A stretch of 64,000 nucleotides of DNA from E44-bin88 sp050123275 (lineage in GTDB: Bacteria; Chloroflexota; Dehalococcoidia; Dehalococcoidales; BS750m-G39): assembly GCA_050123275.1 (NCBI GenBank), contig JASFHK010000002.1, positions 1 through 64,000 of the forward strand, given 5' to 3'. This document shows, piece by piece, positions 8,526 to 17,180 of this stretch. A program made the position numbers and the translations under genes. The first letter of the stretch is position 1; each line of letters starts with the position of its first letter. The notes beneath the pieces were generated by a model that was given only the letters and a program-made list of their open reading frames with translations, did not search any database and was not told where the DNA came from.

Positions 8526-9368
8526 TTGAAAGAAATTAAAGCCAGCGCCATCACCCAGGCCGTAGCCAGGCTCTTCATGGAGGCCAACATCGACCTCGGC
8601 GAGGACGTGCTCTCCGCCCTGCGGCAGGCCGTCCAGACCGAGCAATCGCCGCTGGGCCGCCAGTTCCTCAACCAGATTATCGAGAACGCCCGCCTCGCCC
8701 GCGATACCAAGATTCCCCTCTGCCAGGACTGCGGCACCGCCGTCGTCTTTCTGGAGATAGGCCAGGACGTTCACATCAACGGCGACCTTACCGAAGCCGT
8801 CCAGGAGGGGGTGCGGCGGGGCTACTACCAGGGCTATTTGAGAAAAGGCGTCGTCAGCCAGCCTTTTTCGAACCGAACCAACACCCGCGACAACACCCCA
8901 GCCGTAATCCACAGCGAAATCGTCCCCGGCAACGGGCTTAAAATCAGCGTGCTGCCCAAGGGGGGCGGCGCCGAGAACAAGAGCCGCCTGGAGATGCTGC
9001 TGCCCAACGCGGGCAAGGAAGGCGTCATCGAAGCGGTACTGAAAACGGTGGAGGACGCGGGGGGCGACCCCTGCCCGCCGTTGGTCATCGGCCTGGGCAT
9101 CGGCGGCACCGCCGACCAGGCCATGCTCATGGCCAAGAAGGCGTTGCTGCGGGAGCTGGGAAGAGCCAGCCCCGACCCGGAGGTGGCTCACCTGGAGCAG
9201 GAGATACTGATGCGGGTGAACCGGCTGGGGGTGGGGCCGATGGGCTTCGGGGGCACCAACACCGCTTTAGCCGTGCACGCTTCAGTCATGCCCACCCACA
9301 TCACCAGCCTGCCGGTGGCGGTCAATTTGCAGTGCCACAGCTCCCGCCACAAAGAGGTGACGCTATGA
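8526..9368 (+). CDS. fumA: Fumarate hydratase class I, alpha subunit
   Basis: 280-residue oxygen-sensitive [4Fe-4S] hydratase subunit for fumarate to malate. Start is TTG 8526 behind CGGGGAGAG. Family motifs are CQDCGTAVVF (first cluster cysteine region, about residue 60), NTRDNTPAVIH, PKGGGAENKS, and the glycine-rich GLGIGGTADQAMLMAK. The distinct beta subunit follows with an ATGA overlap, the normal arrangement of two-subunit class I fumarases in anaerobes. A tartrate dehydratase is the main alternative, but the TCA-type neighbours favour fumarase. Confidence 0.9.
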   Translation: MKEIKASAITQAVARLFMEANIDLGEDVLSALRQAVQTEQSPLGRQFLNQIIENARLARDTKIPLCQDCGTAVVFLEIGQDVHINGDLTEAVQEGVRRGYYQGYLRKGVVSQPFSNRTNTRDNTPAVIHSEIVPGNGLKISVLPKGGGAENKSRLEMLLPNAGKEGVIEAVLKTVEDAGGDPCPPLVIGLGIGGTADQAMLMAKKALLRELGRASPDPEVAHLEQEILMRVNRLGVGPMGFGGTNTALAVHASVMPTHITSLPVAVNLQCHSSRHKEVTL

Positions 9369-9910
9369 ACCTGACTTCGCCCTTCAACCCCAAGGAGCTA
9401 TCGAAGCTGACCGCCGGCACCAGCGTCTTCATCTCCGGGATTATCTACAGCGCCCGCGACGCCGCCCACCGGCGCATCATCAAGGCGCTGGAAAACAGGG
9501 AGCCATTACCTTTCGAGCTCAAAGGACAAACGATTTACTACATGGGGCCCTCGCCGGCGCCGCCGGGGAAGATTATCGGGGCGGCAGGGCCGACCACCAG
9601 CCGCCGCATGGATACCTACACGCCGCAGATGCTGGCCGCCGGGGTGAGGGCTTTCATCGGCAAGGGCAGCCGCTCGCCGGAGGTGAGACAGGCGCTAAGA
9701 AAATACAAGGCCGTCTATTTCGCCGCCGCCGGTGGCGCCGGGGCTCTGCTCTCCAGCGCCGTCATCGAGGCCGAGGTCATCGCCTACGAGGACTTGGGCC
9801 CCGAGGCCGTGATGAAGCTGACGGTGGACAACTTCCCGGCGGTGGTCGCCAACGACATCCACGGGCGAGACCTCTTCGAAATGGGGCGGCAGGAGTACAA
9901 GAGGGAATAA
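9365..9910 (+). CDS. fumB: Fumarate hydratase class I, beta subunit
   Basis: 181-residue C-terminal-domain subunit of class I fumarase. ATG 9365 overlaps the TGA of the alpha subunit, implying coupled translation; the frame is open to 9332 but only as a shadow. Conserved features are LKGQTIYYMGPSPAP, GAAGPTTSRRMD near residue 78, GKGS, and the terminal VDNFPAVVANDIHG. Together with the alpha subunit it should complete the active site for reversible fumarate hydration, linking the malate dehydrogenase product to fumarate. Confidence 0.9.
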   Translation: MNLTSPFNPKELSKLTAGTSVFISGIIYSARDAAHRRIIKALENREPLPFELKGQTIYYMGPSPAPPGKIIGAAGPTTSRRMDTYTPQMLAAGVRAFIGKGSRSPEVRQALRKYKAVYFAAAGGAGALLSSAVIEAEVIAYEDLGPEAVMKLTVDNFPAVVANDIHGRDLFEMGRQEYKRE

Positions 9911-9911
9911 A

Positions 9912-10253
9912 ATGGACTGCATCTTCTGCAAAATAGCGGCCGGGGAAATACCCAGCACCAGAGTCTATGAGGACGAGGAAATCATCGCCTTCCGCGACAT
10001 TAACCCGCAGGCACCGGTGCACATAGTCATTATCCCCCGAAAACACATCGCCAGCCTCTCCGAGCTATCTGGTGGCGACTCAGCGCTGGTGGGGCGGATG
10101 GTCGCCGCCGCCAACAAGCTGGCCCAAGACGAGGGCATTGCCGAAAAGGGCTACCGGGTGGTGGTAAACTGCGGGCCGGAGGGGGGGCAACTGGTGCCCC
10201 ATCTTCACATGCACCTGGTGGGGGGCCGTAAGCTCTCAGACCAGGTCGGCTGA
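9912..10253 (+). CDS. HIT family (HINT-type) nucleotide-binding hydrolase
   Basis: 113-residue histidine-triad protein. CIFCK at residues 3-7 and the C-terminal HLHMHL triad are both present, with the intermediate IIPRKHIASL typical of HINT/PKCI proteins, which hydrolyse purine phosphoramidates. It starts one base after the fumarase beta stop, so it is probably co-transcribed. Its last 18 bases overlap the convergent Nudix gene on the other strand. Confidence 0.9.
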   Translation: MDCIFCKIAAGEIPSTRVYEDEEIIAFRDINPQAPVHIVIIPRKHIASLSELSGGDSALVGRMVAAANKLAQDEGIAEKGYRVVVNCGPEGGQLVPHLHMHLVGGRKLSDQVG

Positions 10254-10778
10254 CTTGCGGTACTCAAGGTAGGCAAGCAGCCCGGCGATGCTCTTGGCGT
10301 CGCAGATAGCGCCCGAGCCAATCAGCCCCGGAATCTCGTCCGGAGTCACCCGCACCAGGGTTATGCTCTCGGTGTCCTCGGCCTGGAGCGGTTTCAGCTC
10401 CAAATCGCGGGCCAGGTAGAGGTGGAGGTACTCGGTGCAAAAGCCGGGGGCGGAGTAAAAGCCGCCCAGCTTCTTGACTTCCCTAGGTAGAAAGCCGGTC
10501 TCCTCGCGCATCTCGCGTACGACGGCGTCCTCGGGGCTTTCGCCGGGGTCGATGCCGCCGGCGGGTATCTCCAGAAGCTCCTGCTCTACCGGCTTGCGGA
10601 ACTGCTTTACCAAAAGCACCTTATCGCTATTGTCGATGGCGACGATAGCCACGCACTCCTCGTGCTCGACAATCTCGCGGGTGGTTTCCCGGCCGCCGGG
10701 GAGCTTAACGGTATCGACGCGCAGCTTTATCGCCCGCCCGGCGAAGATTTCACGGCTGGACAGTGTCTCTTCGGGCAC
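10236..10778 (-). CDS. Nudix hydrolase, ADP-ribose pyrophosphatase type
   Basis: 180-residue Nudix enzyme. The box spans residues 74-96 (GGIDPGE, then REMREETGF), with the upstream VKQFRKPVEQELLEIPAGG segment characteristic of ADP-ribose pyrophosphatases. It lies last in a minus-strand operon after a GNAT gene (2-bp gap) and NAD kinase, so a role in NAD-derived metabolite clean-up is plausible. The 3' end overlaps the HIT gene tail by 18 bp. Confidence 0.85.
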   Translation of the reverse strand: MPEETLSSREIFAGRAIKLRVDTVKLPGGRETTREIVEHEECVAIVAIDNSDKVLLVKQFRKPVEQELLEIPAGGIDPGESPEDAVVREMREETGFLPREVKKLGGFYSAPGFCTEYLHLYLARDLELKPLQAEDTESITLVRVTPDEIPGLIGSGAICDAKSIAGLLAYLEYRKSADLV

Positions 10779-10780
10779 GG

Positions 10781-11239
10781 CTAGGCCCCCGGCTCGTAGA
10801 TGAGGGCGACCTCGTCGCAGTCAGGGAACTTGGGGCAGCGGTAGCACTCCGACCAGACCTTGCGCGGCAGCTCCATCTTGTCCACCTCTTTGAAAGCGAA
10901 CTTTCTGAAAAGCTCGGGGCGGTATGTCAGGCAGAAGATGGTGGCGATGCCCAGCTCACTAGCCTCTTCCAGGCAGGCCTTAATCAGCGCCACACCGATG
11001 CCCTGGTCGCGCCTGTCCTCGACCACCGCCAGCGACCTTATTTCGGCCAGGTCGGACCAGAAGACGTGCAGCGACACGCAGCCGAGCAACTTGTCGTCCT
11101 CCTTGGCCACGAAGCAGTCGCGCATGTTCTCGTAAAGCTCGGCAAGGGAGCGGGGCAGCATCTCGTCCTTTTCGGCGCATTGATTGATGAGCTTATGCAT
11201 CAGGGCGACGTCGCCTATTCTGGCTTTTTCTATATTCAA
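10781..11239 (-). CDS. GNAT N-acetyltransferase (ArgA-like)
   Basis: 152-residue GNAT-fold acetyltransferase. The acetyl-CoA-binding loop is RRDQGIGVALI, preceded by EIRSLAVVE; the tail YRCPKFPDCDEVAL contains a CxxCxxxxC-like pattern seen in ArgA-like N-acetyltransferases of anaerobes. Glutamate may be the acceptor, but substrate cannot be read from sequence. It is separated by 2 bp from both flanking genes, nadK upstream and a Nudix gene downstream. Confidence 0.75.
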   Translation of the reverse strand: MNIEKARIGDVALMHKLINQCAEKDEMLPRSLAELYENMRDCFVAKEDDKLLGCVSLHVFWSDLAEIRSLAVVEDRRDQGIGVALIKACLEEASELGIATIFCLTYRPELFRKFAFKEVDKMELPRKVWSECYRCPKFPDCDEVALIYEPGA

Positions 11240-11241
11240 CT

Positions 11242-12066
11242 TTAGTGTTTTCCTTTCAGTTTTCGCTCCAGCGTGCTGTAAAAAGCGTTCTCGGGACGGA
11301 GGCGGAGAAAACGGGCGCTGGTAGCGCTGTTCTTAACGGTGATAACGGCACCGTCGGCCAGGGGGGGATTGATGTGGCCATCGATGCTCAGGGTCGCCTC
11401 GTGGACGGTAGCCACGCGCAGCTTGACCACCGCCGTCGCCGGCAGGACCAGGCTGTAGGCCAGGCTCAAGTGAGGAAGAATGGGCGAGAGCAGGTATTCC
11501 CTGGACCGCGGGTAGAGGATGGGCCCTCCCGCCGAAAGCGAATAGCCGGTGCTGCCGGTGGCGGTGGCCACCACCACGCCGTCGGCTTTATAGGTGGTCA
11601 GCTTTTCGCCGTCGATGTTCACCTCGACATAGACGACTCTGGCCACCGCCCCCCGCGCCACCACCACGTCGTTTAAAGCGTAATAGCTGCCGCCGCCGTC
11701 GATGCTGGCCTCGAGCATGGCGCGCTCGTCGAGCCAGCCCTTACCCTCGAGCAGGACGGGCAGCTTATCCTTGACCTCCCCGGCGCTGAGCTCGGTCATA
11801 AAGCCGAGCTTGCCCAGGTTGATGCCGGTGATGGGGACGGGCTGGGGGGCAGAGGCGGCTATCTGCGCCGCCCTCAAGATGGTGCCGTCGCCGCCGACGG
11901 TGAGCAGCAGCTCGGTGCCGTTAACCTGGGGTCTAGCCTGGTCGCCGTCCCATACCGAACAGAGCCAGACGGTCAGGCCGCGGGCGGACAGGAAGCTTTC
12001 GACCTCCTCGGCCTGGCCGCGGGCGGCTTCGTTCATGGGGTGGTAGAGAATACCGATTTTCTTCAT
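11242..12066 (-). CDS. nadK: NAD kinase
   Basis: 274-residue ATP/polyphosphate-NAD kinase. The signature GGDGTILRAA is at residues 58-67, followed by GINLGKLGFMTEL, ALNDVVVARG and the glycine-rich ATATGSTGYSLSAGGPI that binds NAD. It converts NAD+ to NADP+. It is the first gene of a three-gene operon with GNAT and Nudix genes, driven by the consensus-like promoter at 12104-12132. No clear ribosome binding site precedes the ATG. Confidence 0.92.
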   Translation of the reverse strand: MKKIGILYHPMNEAARGQAEEVESFLSARGLTVWLCSVWDGDQARPQVNGTELLLTVGGDGTILRAAQIAASAPQPVPITGINLGKLGFMTELSAGEVKDKLPVLLEGKGWLDERAMLEASIDGGGSYYALNDVVVARGAVARVVYVEVNIDGEKLTTYKADGVVVATATGSTGYSLSAGGPILYPRSREYLLSPILPHLSLAYSLVLPATAVVKLRVATVHEATLSIDGHINPPLADGAVITVKNSATSARFLRLRPENAFYSTLERKLKGKH

Positions 12067-12103
12067 CGCTGGCTACCCCGAAAATCAAAACTAGGCAGCC
12101 CAA

Positions 12104-12132
12104 AGTGTAGCATCGCCCCGAGTGAGTGTCAA
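12104..12132 (-). promoter_or_regulatory. Sigma-70-type promoter of the nadK operon
   Basis: On the minus strand, TTGACA (12132-12127), a 17-bp spacer and TACACT (12109-12104) precede nadK. The -35 overlaps the end of the upstream membrane protein gene. Confidence 0.7.
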
Positions 12133-12548
12133 GAAAAGCGGTGACGGGCACCGGTGACAATGCTGCCCACCGCGCCGACGAGAAAACCCAACGGGCAGAC
12201 GATGAGGGCCAGGATAAAGAAAACGGGCTCGTCGCCGCTACCCCAGAAGTCGGGGCCGCCGAAATACTCGAACAGCCCGTAGACCAGGTTATGCAGCAGC
12301 ACGAAGACCAGGATGCCCGCCGCCGAAGCCCCGGTGAGCATGAAAAAGCGGCGCAAACCGCCGCCGGTTCTGTCCCGGGCGGCCAGCACGACGAGGCCCA
12401 CGCCCAGGACGAGCAACAGGCCGAAGAAAACGAAGATAACGGGGCCGTGTATCAGGTCCTGTAAGCCGGGGACGAAAAGGAAGCCGACGCTAATGACGAA
12501 TACCGCCAGCAAAGCCCAGAAGACGGGCCAGCGCAGCTTCCGGCTCAC
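12129..12548 (-). CDS. Hypothetical membrane protein
   Basis: 139-residue protein with about four hydrophobic segments (near residues 8-28, 35-55, 70-92 and 108-132) separated by short polar loops. No recognised motif. It is followed closely by the nadK promoter and preceded by a short GC-rich gap after a lipoprotein gene. Coding potential is supported by the hydrophobic pattern and lack of a better frame, not by a known family. Confidence 0.6.
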   Translation of the reverse strand: MSRKLRWPVFWALLAVFVISVGFLFVPGLQDLIHGPVIFVFFGLLLVLGVGLVVLAARDRTGGGLRRFFMLTGASAAGILVFVLLHNLVYGLFEYFGGPDFWGSGDEPVFFILALIVCPLGFLVGAVGSIVTGARHRFS

Positions 12549-12611
12549 TTCTTGCCCCTCGCTTTAGGCCGCGCGGGGCGGGTCTGGTTCAAGACTACTC
12601 CTTTAGGCTAA

Positions 12612-13499
12612 CTATTCCTGAGGAGCCGTTTGCTCCGTCGTGAAGCCGCCGGTAATATCCTCGGCGTCGAGCGCCGCTGCGGGCAGCTCGATGGTGAAGC
12701 TCTGGTTGTAGTCGTAAAAGCGCATGATCATGCTCATATCCAAGGTCGCCTCGTCGAAGTCCTCGCTGGTGGCGCCGACATCCCCGGGGGTCAGTTCCAT
12801 GAACAGGGCTATCTCCGTCTTAATCAGGTGGAAGCTGTCCTTGGACAGCCACTGCTTTACCGTCAGTTTGTCGTAAAGCGCGCCGATATCGAGTATGGAA
12901 ATGCCCGCCACGTCCAGGCCAGTCGCCTCCTGGGCGAGCAAGGGGGCCAGCACCTCCATATCCGGATCTATCTCAAAAAGGTAGCACTCGACGCCGTCCA
13001 ACGTCTCGGTGCCCTTGTAGTTAACCTCGAAGGCCGTCGTCAGCAGAGCGACGTTCTGGGCGGCCATGTCCTGCTTCTGCCAGATCGCATCGGTAATCTC
13101 GAGCTTCTGCCACTGCTCGCCGAACTCGGGCACCTCAAAGCCGGTGTAAACCCAGCCGTCGACGACATAGAGATGGGCGGTGGCTTCCTGCTCTATTTCG
13201 CCGTCCACCTCCACGCTCAAATCCACCGACAGCCGCATCGCCTCGTTGGCGATGTCGGTGACGCCGTTGCCGCTCATGGCAATAACGCTCTGGCCGGGGT
13301 TGGTGCCGCCGCGCGCCTCCGCGACCACGGGTACGTCCATATCGAAGGCAAAGGAATCATAGCGGGCGTTAGTGGCGCCGGCGATAATGTCGTCGATCTC
13401 ATCCTGGGACATGCCGCCGCAAGCGACTAAGGCGACCGCGCCGAGGGAAAGGAGCAGTGCCAGGGATAGCACTGTTATCTTCTTTAACGTTGCTTTCAT
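12612..13499 (-). CDS. Exported lipoprotein, LppX/LolA-like or DUF6612-like
   Basis: 295-residue lipoprotein starting at ATG 13499 behind a perfect AGGAGG (13512-13507). The signal sequence is MKATLKKITVLSLALLLSLG and ends in a lipobox around VALVACGG. The mature part alternates beta-like stretches and the phrase YVVDGWVYTGFEVP, resembling LppX/LprG-type or DUF6612 lipoproteins with an open beta-sheet cup. A role in carrying a hydrophobic ligand at the membrane is only a guess. A -10/-35 pair lies just upstream. Confidence 0.75.
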   Translation of the reverse strand: MKATLKKITVLSLALLLSLGAVALVACGGMSQDEIDDIIAGATNARYDSFAFDMDVPVVAEARGGTNPGQSVIAMSGNGVTDIANEAMRLSVDLSVEVDGEIEQEATAHLYVVDGWVYTGFEVPEFGEQWQKLEITDAIWQKQDMAAQNVALLTTAFEVNYKGTETLDGVECYLFEIDPDMEVLAPLLAQEATGLDVAGISILDIGALYDKLTVKQWLSKDSFHLIKTEIALFMELTPGDVGATSEDFDEATLDMSMIMRFYDYNQSFTIELPAAALDAEDITGGFTTEQTAPQE

Positions 13500-13529
13500 T
13501 GTGAGCCTCCTTATAAGGGATACAGGGTC

Positions 13530-13558
13530 ATCATAGCACAACGTGGAGGCAGGGGCAA
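13530..13558 (-). promoter_or_regulatory. Promoter of the lipoprotein gene
   Basis: Minus strand: TTGCCC (13558-13553), a 17-bp spacer, TATGAT (13535-13530), about 30 bp upstream of the lipoprotein start. Confidence 0.55.
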
Positions 13559-13566
13559 AAGCCCGT

Positions 13567-13998
13567 TTAAGCCTCGATTTCTTTGTTCTTTTGCTCGCGG
13601 TAGCGGGCGAACCAGCGGCCTACGCGGCGTCCCGGCGGGCTGTAGAGAAAGATGAAATAGGCGGCGTAAACACCGAGCAGGATGAAGACCATCCGCCGCA
13701 GCACGGGTATCCAGTTGTCCGCCTCGCTGGCAAAGGAGTGAACCAGGGTGACCACGACGCTGACGATGCCGATGTGGCCGATTATCATCAGCACGCTGGC
13801 AATCACTCGCCGCTTACGGTGGATGACCACCTCTTCGGCGGCCCTGGTGGTAAAGCCGGTGTTGGTGAAGGCCGAGAGCGCCTGAAACATGGCCATTCTG
13901 GGCTCCATGCCGGTGAACTGGAAGGCGATGGCGCCCAGCTTGACGATGAGAAGAATGGAGAGCACGATAGCCGCCAGCAGGAAGACGTATAACAACAT
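13567..13998 (-). CDS. Membrane protein resembling the membrane half of TrkA-C-type transport proteins
   Basis: 143-residue protein beginning at ATG behind AAGGAGG. Hydrophobic segments lie near residues 2-25, 60-85 and 98-118. The stretch ALSAFTNTGFTTRAAEEVV, followed by RRVIASVLMIIGHIGIVSVVVTLV, resembles the membrane part of Firmicutes-type proteins that normally carry a C-terminal TrkA-C ligand-binding domain. That domain is absent here; the protein ends in a basic tail. Ion-transport function is therefore a weak inference. Confidence 0.6.
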   Translation of the reverse strand: MLLYVFLLAAIVLSILLIVKLGAIAFQFTGMEPRMAMFQALSAFTNTGFTTRAAEEVVIHRKRRVIASVLMIIGHIGIVSVVVTLVHSFASEADNWIPVLRRMVFILLGVYAAYFIFLYSPPGRRVGRWFARYREQKNKEIEA

Positions 13999-14089
13999 TT
14001 CAAGCCTCCTTGGGAGTGTATGTCAAGCCTAAATATACAACAAGTTTAACAGAGAGGCAAAGTGGGGAGATGAAATCAGGGGGAGGGGG

Positions 14090-15643
14090 CTAGCCGGCGA
14101 AGGCCTTAACCGCCGTCTCGGCCAGATTCATCATGAAGCCGGGGACGATGCCCATGGCCAGCACGCCCAGGCAGGAAATCGCCAGCGCTATTTTAAGAGG
14201 CAGGGAGGAAGGTACCTTGCTGCGGGCGGCGGGCTTGCCCAGCCACATCACCTTAACCACGCGCAAATAGTAGTAAGCCGAGATGACGCTGTTGATGACG
14301 GCGATAATGACCAGCCAGAGCAACCCCTGATGGACGGCGCTGCTGAAGATATAGAACTTGGCCATGAAGCCGGCGGCGGGGGGTATGCCGATAAGGGAAA
14401 TGAGGCATAAGCTCAAGGCCAGCGCCAAAAACGGCGCGCGCTGGCCCATGCCGGCGTAATCGTCAACCCGGTCGCTGTTAACCTTGTTCGATATGGCGAT
14501 GATGGCGGTAAAGGCGCCGATGTTGGTCAGCGCGTAGCTGGCCAGGAAGAAAAGCAGGCCGCTCTGCCCGGTGAAGGCCGAGCCGTCGCGCAGCAGCGCG
14601 GGCAAGAAGCACAGCGTGGCCATACCCACCAGCAGGTAGCCCGCCTGGGCGATGCTGGAATAACCGAGCATGCGCTTGATGTTTTTCTGGGTGAGGGCGA
14701 TGACGTTGCCCACCGTCATGCCCACGGCGGCCAGAATAGCGAAGACCCAGCCCCAGTCGGCGCTGAACCAGGCGCCGATATTAGTCATCTGCCCGGCCAT
14801 ATCGCCGGCGGTTCTCAGGTACTGGAGAACGGTCATCGCCAGGTAGTTACCGCCCCCGGTGCAGAAGATTCTCAACAGAACGGCGAAGCCGGCCGCCTTG
14901 CTGGCCACGGAAATATAGGCGGTGATGGGGGTAGGGGCGCCTTCATAGACATCGGGCACCCACATGTGGAAGGGCACGGCGGCAATCTTGAAGGCGAAGC
15001 CGGCGACGATGAGCGCCACACCCACGGTAAGCCCGGGGTTGACCAGAGCGTCGGCAACCGCCATCACCTTAAAGGCGTTGGCGATGTCGACCAACTGGGT
15101 CTGGCCGGTAAAGCCGAAAACAAGCGCCATGCCGAAAAGCAAAACCGCCGAAGCCACCGCCCCCAGCAGCAGGTACTTCAGGGCGGACTCGGTGGAGCGG
15201 GGCTCCTTGAGGAAACCCACCAGGACGTAGAGCGAGATGCTGGTCAGCTCCAGTGAGACGTAGATGGAGATAAGCTCGGTGGCCGCCGACATGAGCATCA
15301 TGCCCAGCGCCGCGATGAGCACCAGCGCGTAGTACTCCCCCTTGAAGCGGGACAGCTTGGAAACGTAGTCCGTCGAAGCCAGGATGACCAGGAGGGCGAC
15401 GATTAAAAAGAGCAGCTTAAAGAAGATGGCGAAGTTATCCACCGCCATCATGCCGAAGAAGATGGACTGGGCCTTGTCGCCCCACATGGAGATGGAGAAA
15501 CCGGCCGCCACCACGATACCGGCGATAGAGACCGCCGCCAGCAACCACTTCTGCCTGACGAAAAGGTCGAGCAGTATGACCGCCACGGCGGTTACCAGCA
15601 GCGTCAGCTCCGGCACAAACATCGGTATGAAATCGGCAAACAT
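14090..15643 (-). CDS. nuoN: NADH-quinone oxidoreductase subunit N
   Basis: 517-residue antiporter-like membrane subunit of complex I with about 14 hydrophobic helices. Family stretches include SLELTSISLYVLVGF with the conserved glutamate, FKIAAVPFHMWVPDVYEGAP with the discontinuous-helix lysine, and YSSIAQAGYLLVG. It moves protons across the membrane coupled to quinone reduction. It is the last gene of the minus-strand nuo operon, 20 bp after nuoM. Confidence 0.95.
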   Translation of the reverse strand: MFADFIPMFVPELTLLVTAVAVILLDLFVRQKWLLAAVSIAGIVVAAGFSISMWGDKAQSIFFGMMAVDNFAIFFKLLFLIVALLVILASTDYVSKLSRFKGEYYALVLIAALGMMLMSAATELISIYVSLELTSISLYVLVGFLKEPRSTESALKYLLLGAVASAVLLFGMALVFGFTGQTQLVDIANAFKVMAVADALVNPGLTVGVALIVAGFAFKIAAVPFHMWVPDVYEGAPTPITAYISVASKAAGFAVLLRIFCTGGGNYLAMTVLQYLRTAGDMAGQMTNIGAWFSADWGWVFAILAAVGMTVGNVIALTQKNIKRMLGYSSIAQAGYLLVGMATLCFLPALLRDGSAFTGQSGLLFFLASYALTNIGAFTAIIAISNKVNSDRVDDYAGMGQRAPFLALALSLCLISLIGIPPAAGFMAKFYIFSSAVHQGLLWLVIIAVINSVISAYYYLRVVKVMWLGKPAARSKVPSSLPLKIALAISCLGVLAMGIVPGFMMNLAETAVKAFAG

Positions 15644-15663
15644 GTTTAAGCTAATTTACTCCT

Positions 15664-17157
15664 TTAACCACCTAATAGCCCCACCACGGGCGCCACGCCC
15701 AGCTTGATAACATCGGTGAGGATGGCCGGGTAGATGCCGACCAGCATAATCACCGCCACGAAGGCGAACATATAGACGCGGTCGAGGACGCTGGCGTCCT
15801 TGACCCCGTCGAATTTCTTGAGGGGCTCGCCGTAGAAGACTCTTTGCAGCATCCAGAGGATATAGCCCGCGGCCAGGACGACGCCGAGTATGGCCAGTAT
15901 CGTCGCCACCTGGATGCCGGAGACGACGCCGCTACTAAAGCTGCCCACGAAGACCATAAACTCGGCGATAAAACCGCTGGTGGTGGGCAGCCCCAGCGAG
16001 GCGAAGCCGGCGATGGAGAAAACGACGACGATGACGGGCATCTGCCGGGCCAGGCCGCCCAGCTTATTCAGGTTTCTCTCGCCGGTGTTATGCATCACCA
16101 GTCCGGCCACGGCGAAGAGCAGGCCGGTGATGACGCCGTGGCTGAACATCTGCAAGGCGGCGCCGGTCAGGCTCACCTGCCCCAGGGCGAAAACGCCGAG
16201 GAGCACGTAGCCCATGTGGCTGATGCTGCTGTAAGCGATTAACCTCTTTAAGTCGGTCTGGCGCAAGGTCACCGCCGCCCCGTAGAGGATGCTGATGACG
16301 GCCAGTATTATCAAGAGCAAAGCGTAGTCTTTGGCCACGCCGGGGAAGATGGACACGCAGGCCCTTATCATGCCGTAGCCGCCCATCTTGAGCAAGGCAC
16401 CCGCCAGCACCACGCTTACCGCCGTGGGGGCGTCGGTGTGGGCGTCGGGCAGCCAGCTGTGCAAGGGGAAAACGGGCAGTTTCACGGCAAAGCCGACCAG
16501 GAGCATGAAGAAGATGGCCGCCGCCGGCATCGCCGTCTGAACCATGCCCAGACCGCCCTGGGCGATGGCGACCATGTTCAACGAGCCGGTGGTAAAGTAG
16601 AGGCTCAAGATACCCGCCAGCATGAAGGCGGAGCCGAACAGGGTATAGACGACGTACTTGATGGCCGAGTACTCTCTTCTCCCCGTACCCCAGATGGAGA
16701 TGAGGAAGTACATGGGGATGACCTCTATCTCCCAGAAGAGGAAGAACAAAAGCAGGTCGAGGGAGCAGAAGACGCCCAGGATACTCGTTTCCAGGAGGAG
16801 CAGCCAGGCGAAGTACTCGCGGGGACGCAGGTCAATCTTCCAGGAGATAAGCACTACCAGGAAGCCGAGGAAAGCCATCAAAAGCATCAGGGGCAGGCTC
16901 AGCCCGTCCACGCCCAGGTGGTAGTTGGCGCCGATGGCCGAAATCCAGGAGACGTTCTCCTCGAACTGCATCACGCCGGCCATGCCCGCCGAGCGGTCGA
17001 AGATGACAAAGAGATAGATGGACAGCGCCAGCGGGATGAAGGTAAAGACCGCCGCCAGCCACTTTATGCCGCGCGACGACAGCTTGGGGACGAAGGCGAT
17101 GAGCAGCGCCCCCAGCGCCGGCAGGAAGATGATAGTGGTCAGCCAGTTAAAGTCCAC
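15664..17157 (-). CDS. nuoM: NADH-quinone oxidoreductase subunit M
   Basis: 497-residue antiporter-like complex I subunit. Motifs are FWEIEVIPMYFLI with the key glutamate, VKLPVFPLHSWLPDAHTDAP and AYSSISHMGYVLLG. About 14 membrane helices. It acts as one of three proton channels of the membrane arm. It lies between nuoL and nuoN with short gaps, as in most bacterial nuo operons. Confidence 0.95.
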   Translation of the reverse strand: MDFNWLTTIIFLPALGALLIAFVPKLSSRGIKWLAAVFTFIPLALSIYLFVIFDRSAGMAGVMQFEENVSWISAIGANYHLGVDGLSLPLMLLMAFLGFLVVLISWKIDLRPREYFAWLLLLETSILGVFCSLDLLLFFLFWEIEVIPMYFLISIWGTGRREYSAIKYVVYTLFGSAFMLAGILSLYFTTGSLNMVAIAQGGLGMVQTAMPAAAIFFMLLVGFAVKLPVFPLHSWLPDAHTDAPTAVSVVLAGALLKMGGYGMIRACVSIFPGVAKDYALLLIILAVISILYGAAVTLRQTDLKRLIAYSSISHMGYVLLGVFALGQVSLTGAALQMFSHGVITGLLFAVAGLVMHNTGERNLNKLGGLARQMPVIVVVFSIAGFASLGLPTTSGFIAEFMVFVGSFSSGVVSGIQVATILAILGVVLAAGYILWMLQRVFYGEPLKKFDGVKDASVLDRVYMFAFVAVIMLVGIYPAILTDVIKLGVAPVVGLLGG

Positions 17158-17180
17158 CTAAGATTCTCCTTTTATCTCCT

